A DNA stretch of 64,000 bases from PNAI01 sp035501735 (lineage in GTDB: Bacteria; Pseudomonadota; Alphaproteobacteria; Rhizobiales; Xanthobacteraceae): assembly GCA_035501735.1 (NCBI GenBank), contig DATJVR010000031.1:62001-126000 (forward strand). The letters run 5' to 3'. Made by a program: the position numbers and the translations under genes. Positions 61,188 to 64,000 of the stretch are shown one piece after another. Within the stretch, counting starts at the first letter, position 1. Every line of letters begins with the position of its first letter. The notes beneath the pieces are model-generated. The model searched no databases. It was not told where the DNA came from and saw only the letters and a program-made list of their open reading frames with translations.

Positions 61188-61258
61188 ACTATGCGATCTG
61201 ACCGTATCACCCGCCGCCGTGCCTGCAAACTCGCCTCTACTCGAGACAATCTCGCGCC

Positions 61259-61549
61259 TTAAGCCCCCTCAAGCGTGATGAGCATGTCGATGGCGGACTG
61301 CTGGCGAAGCTCGATGAGCGGTTGATACTCCGGCGAATTGTACCACGCATCGAGCGCCGCCATATCGGGGAACTCGATGATGACCACGCGCTCCGGCTGC
61401 CAATATCCTTTCTCCAGAATCTTGTGGCTGCCACCACGCGTGATGTAGCGGCCGCCGTGGCGAGCGATCATGGGAGCCACTTTGGTCCGGTATTCTTCGA
61501 ACTTCGCCGCGTCGGTGATCTTATGTTCCGCGATAATATAAGCCGGCAT
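61259..61549 (-). CDS. DUF1330 family protein
   Basis: The 96-residue protein matches DUF1330: AYIIAEHKITDAAKFEEYRTKVAPMIARHGGRYITRGG at the start and RVVIIEFPDMAALDAWYNSPEYQPLIELRQ later. It is a dimeric alpha/beta-barrel fold of unknown reaction. GGAGG lies eight bases upstream of the ATG. The preceding binding-protein gene ends 29 bases earlier, so they likely share a transcript. The operator at 61163 then separates it from the permease gene. Confidence 0.88.
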   Translation of the reverse strand: MPAYIIAEHKITDAAKFEEYRTKVAPMIARHGGRYITRGGSHKILEKGYWQPERVVIIEFPDMAALDAWYNSPEYQPLIELRQQSAIDMLITLEGA

Positions 61550-61578
61550 TTCATGTCCCTCCCGCGAATGATCGCGTC

Positions 61579-62640
61579 TTACTTCAAAAACAATTCATTC
61601 CAAATCTTCTGCCACTTGTCCTGCTCTTCATTGACCGCGGCGACGTCGAGCATGATGTATTTCGTGCTGTCGAGCGGCGTCTTCACGTTCTTGCTCGTCG
61701 GGACGCGACCCATCGCGCCGAGCAGCGCCATGCCCTCCGGTGAGAGCACGAAATCGGCAAACAGCAACGCCGCGTAGGGATGCGGCGCGTATTTGGCGAC
61801 GGCCAATCCTTGCGGCCGTCCGACCAGCGGTTCGACCGCGGCCCAATCGACCGGCCCGCCTTTTGCTTTGATCGAATCCATATTCGCGCTGTAGGCCGAG
61901 AGCCCGACCGGGATTTCTCCGGCCGCGATCAATTGAGCCAGCAGCACATGCCCCTTGCGCAGATCGGGCTTCTGCGCCGCAAGTTTCTGGAAAAACTCCA
62001 TGCCGCGTTTCTCGCCCCAATATTTGATCAGCGCGCCGAGCCATTCCTGGTCGGTCGCCTCGATCGCCAGCTTGCCCTTCCATTTCGGATCGAGAAAGCC
62101 CTCGTAGGTGGCGGGGATTTCCTCTCGCTTCACTTTTGTTGTGTTGTAGCCCACGACAAACAGGTTAACCCGGTCGCTGATCCATTTGCGCTGCGGCGCT
62201 ACAGCAAACGGCCGCAAGTTCGCCACGTACGGGCTGAAATATTCAGCCACAACGCCTTCCTTGGCGAGCGCGTCGATCTCGGGACCATTTGTTTCGACTA
62301 CATCCACGCTGTGGCGCTTCGCCTGCGCCTCCGAGAGCGCGCGTTGCAGCACCGCTTCGCTCAAGTTGCGCCAGATCTGCACCTTGACGCCGTATTTCTT
62401 CTCGAAAGCCTGCCCGAGCTGTCCGGATTCGGACGGCGCCATCGAGGTATAAAGCAGCAGCGTTCCTTCTTCGCGCGCCTTGGCCACCATCCGCGTTTCA
62501 CGGTCGGCGCCCTGGTAGAGATAGATGGCGGACGCGTCTTCCGCTGTCTGCGCCATGGCACTTCCTGCCGCAAACAGCCAGGGCAATATGAGCAGCGCGC
62601 GCCGGGACATCGCAAACGAGGACTTCGCTGAAAAGGACAT
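61579..62640 (-). CDS. ABC transporter substrate-binding protein (Fbp-type)
   Basis: ATG 62640 has GGAGG five bases upstream. The 353-residue protein has a signal peptide ending AAGSAMAQ and the type II binding fold (REEGTLLLYTSMAPSESGQLGQAFEKKYGVKVQIWR, FVVGYNTTKV, WKGKLAIEATDQEWLGAL). It is the binding component for the permease and ATPase genes to its left. The ligand is not predictable from the sequence; relatives bind iron, polyamines or aminoethylphosphonate. It is divergent from a cupin gene. Confidence 0.88.
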   Translation of the reverse strand: MSFSAKSSFAMSRRALLILPWLFAAGSAMAQTAEDASAIYLYQGADRETRMVAKAREEGTLLLYTSMAPSESGQLGQAFEKKYGVKVQIWRNLSEAVLQRALSEAQAKRHSVDVVETNGPEIDALAKEGVVAEYFSPYVANLRPFAVAPQRKWISDRVNLFVVGYNTTKVKREEIPATYEGFLDPKWKGKLAIEATDQEWLGALIKYWGEKRGMEFFQKLAAQKPDLRKGHVLLAQLIAAGEIPVGLSAYSANMDSIKAKGGPVDWAAVEPLVGRPQGLAVAKYAPHPYAALLFADFVLSPEGMALLGAMGRVPTSKNVKTPLDSTKYIMLDVAAVNEEQDKWQKIWNELFLK

Positions 62641-62817
62641 CGCTTCCTCCTGTTACCCGATCATAACCGACCGCCCGTGGGCTTTTGCAGCCCCAGTGTC
62701 GTAATGCCGCCCCCGACCGGCCGGTGACAATTCATTGCCCCACATGAACCGCCATGCCAAAATCAATTTTATTGGAGCGAAAATCGCGATCAGGACTTGA
62801 AAACAGCGGAGGTCCCA

Positions 62818-63231
62818 ATGGCCAGCCCAACCGCCAGCCAGTCCGCGAGCCGCACGCCCGGCGCCAAGCGCGCAGGTCCCGGTGAGCATGTTTTTGATCT
62901 CAGCAAGGTCAATCACATCCTGGGCGGCCCGGACTATTCCACCGCCAACGGCGCCTGCGTGGAAGGCGACCGCATGATCGTCGGGTTGATGCGAATGCCG
63001 GCCGGCACCGGTGCGGCGCCTCATTCCCATCCGAATGAGCAGTGGATCTATATCCTCGAAGGCACCTTCAAAGGCGAAGTCGGCGGCAAGCCGTTCGAGG
63101 CCAAGCCCGGTACGGTGCTCTACATTCCGTCCAACATGGTTCATTCCGGCCAGGCCACCAAGGACGCCGACGTGGTGTTCTTTACCGTGAAGGACGCGTC
63201 ACACGGTCTGCACGGCATCAAGGCGGCTTGA
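62818..63231 (+). CDS. Small single-cupin protein
   Basis: ATG 62818 has GGAGG five bases upstream; an in-frame TTG 21 bases earlier is less likely. The 137-residue protein has one cupin barrel with GAAPHSHPNEQWIYILEGTFKGEVGGK and GTVLYIPSNMVHSGQATKDADVVFFTVKD, which hold a full metal-ligand set (His, His, Glu/Gln, His). It is divergent from the ABC binding-protein gene. Its substrate is not known. Confidence 0.85.
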   Translation: MASPTASQSASRTPGAKRAGPGEHVFDLSKVNHILGGPDYSTANGACVEGDRMIVGLMRMPAGTGAAPHSHPNEQWIYILEGTFKGEVGGKPFEAKPGTVLYIPSNMVHSGQATKDADVVFFTVKDASHGLHGIKAA

Positions 63232-63639
63232 GAAATCCTAAGGACAACAGAGGCTGTCGTGCCTTATGCGCCGTGCGGTGCACCGATAACACGGCGCGCA
63301 TCTTCGGCGAACAGCTGAAGAATTGTCTCGGCCAGCAGTTTGTGGCGCTCACTGCGGTTTTCGGCGTGCTCGGTTTGGTGTCCATCAAGCTCGAATGCGA
63401 ACCGGCGCCGCTGCCGCTCACGGCGACCTGATGATTTTCGCTCAGCGGTCCATCGGCCTGGGCCTTTTGATCGCCACACTGGTGCTGTTGTTTATCGTCG
63501 CCTTGCCGGCTATCCGCAGCAAGCGCGAAGAGGGTTTCAAGAAAGCTGACACAATAGCGGTATAGGATTGCTGCCGATTATGGCTTGCCACGCCCACGGA
63601 TGATAGACACATTAGGCTTCGTTCGGGTCCTTAAGGCCG
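63232..63639 (+). pseudogene. Relic of a TctA permease gene 3' end, rest non-coding
   Basis: In this 400-base gap, the stretch ending at 63565 reads HGDLMIFAQRSIGLGLLIATLVLLFIVALPAIRSKREEGF, the normal last part of TctA permeases. The start of that stretch is reached only by changing frames; one frame gives FGVLGLVSIKLE with a stop at 63429-63431, next to the LMIF codons. About 500 upstream residues are missing. The match is from memory of TctA C-termini. The rest holds no other gene. Confidence 0.55.
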
Positions 63640-64000
63640 ATGGATAAACCGAATCCTCTTTTGTTGTCGCGGCGTTTTGCTCCGCTGTTCTGGTGCCAGT
63701 TCTTCTCGGCATTCAGCGACAACTTTCTCAAGAACGCACTGGTCTTCCTGATCCTGTTTCATATCGGCGGCAAGACCGGCGAGGCGCTCATCAATATTGC
63801 GGCGGCGATATTCATCGCGCCGTATTTCTTTTTGTCGGCGCTCGGCGGCGAGGTTGCCGACCGCTACGACAAGGCCTTGATCGCGCAGCGCCTCAAGCTT
63901 GCCGAAGTCGGCGTGGCGATCATCGCCGTCACCGGCTTTGTGTTCCATTTGATCACGCTGCTGTTCGTCGCGCTGTTCTTGTTCGGGGTCATCGGCTCGC
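63640..64000 (+). CDS. MFS-type lysophospholipid transporter / acyl-ACP synthetase-acyltransferase, N-terminal part
   Basis: The gene starts at ATG 63640 and runs off the right edge (120 codons visible). The product begins DKPNPLLLSRRFAPLFWCQFFSAFSDNFLKNALVFLIL and continues GGEVADRYDKALIAQRLKLAEVGVA with several membrane helices. The FSDNFLKN motif and following ADRYDK loop are typical of the LplT-like domain that, in alphaproteobacteria, is fused to PlsC and acyl-ACP synthetase domains. Only the first domain can be seen here, so the fusion is inferred from the family. Confidence 0.75.
   Translation, partial: MDKPNPLLLSRRFAPLFWCQFFSAFSDNFLKNALVFLILFHIGGKTGEALINIAAAIFIAPYFFLSALGGEVADRYDKALIAQRLKLAEVGVAIIAVTGFVFHLITLLFVALFLFGVIGS

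Noticed and set aside
1..64000. CRISPR arrays, prophage or integrase genes
   Set aside because: No spaced short repeats with unique spacers and no integrase or phage structural proteins were seen; the only long repeat array is the coding TPR array.

Overview
The window is a piece of a high-GC alphaproteobacterial chromosome, most likely Hyphomicrobiales (Bradyrhizobiaceae/Xanthobacteraceae-like). The signs are the hemC-hemD-mitofilin-hemY order, the Alphaproteobacteria-type dispersed palindrome at the end of hemC, and many tripartite-tricarboxylate (TctC-type) binding proteins. Taxonomy is inferred from gene order and style only; no search was run.

Layout. 1-4122: end of hemC, hemD, a mitofilin-like inner-membrane protein, hemY and a tRNA-Thr(CGT). 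4135-4250: insertion-sequence remnant beside the tRNA and at the 3' end of an outer-membrane protein gene. 5694-9493: a possible isocyanide-synthase-like protein, 5-oxoprolinase subunits pxpB and pxpC, and a DMT exporter, convergent with a large GGDEF/EAL protein. 12511-21020: a DUF1501/DUF1800 pair, a secreted NlpC/P60-like hydrolase, a secreted unknown and a class A penicillin-binding protein. 21777-28373: a 2198-residue secreted protein built almost wholly of about 61 TPR units, followed by a fusion of a small beta-barrel with a carbohydrate-porin-like barrel.

30658-63231 is mainly a catabolic and transport region. It holds a ThDP enzyme with a TctC protein, divergent from a TctA-TctB fusion; single cupins with a beta-hydroxyacid dehydrogenase; MltA; a PdxA-like enzyme with a zinc alcohol dehydrogenase; and a 4,5-dihydroxyphthalate-decarboxylase-like protein. 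Next come an operon of FAD reductase, PanB-like protein and Cys-type alpha/beta hydrolase, divergent from an IclR regulator; a Rieske oxygenase with a separate Rieske ferredoxin; HupE; and an operon of ABC permease, ATPase, two bicupins, amidohydrolase and an EutA-like reactivase. A relic of a tctA gene and the start of an MFS-type lysophospholipid transporter/acyltransferase gene close the window.

How the parts may work together: palindromes of the form GGAAC-N3-GTTCC lie between the divergent oxygenase and ferredoxin genes and in front of the ABC/bicupin operon, and a weaker copy lies beside the iclR gene. Their shape matches the IclR-family operator. The FAD reductase, Rieske ferredoxin and Rieske oxygenase could therefore form one three-component oxygenase under the local IclR protein, together with the bicupin/amidohydrolase/EutA-like operon and its transporter. 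This is inference from sequence pattern and context; the substrate is unknown.
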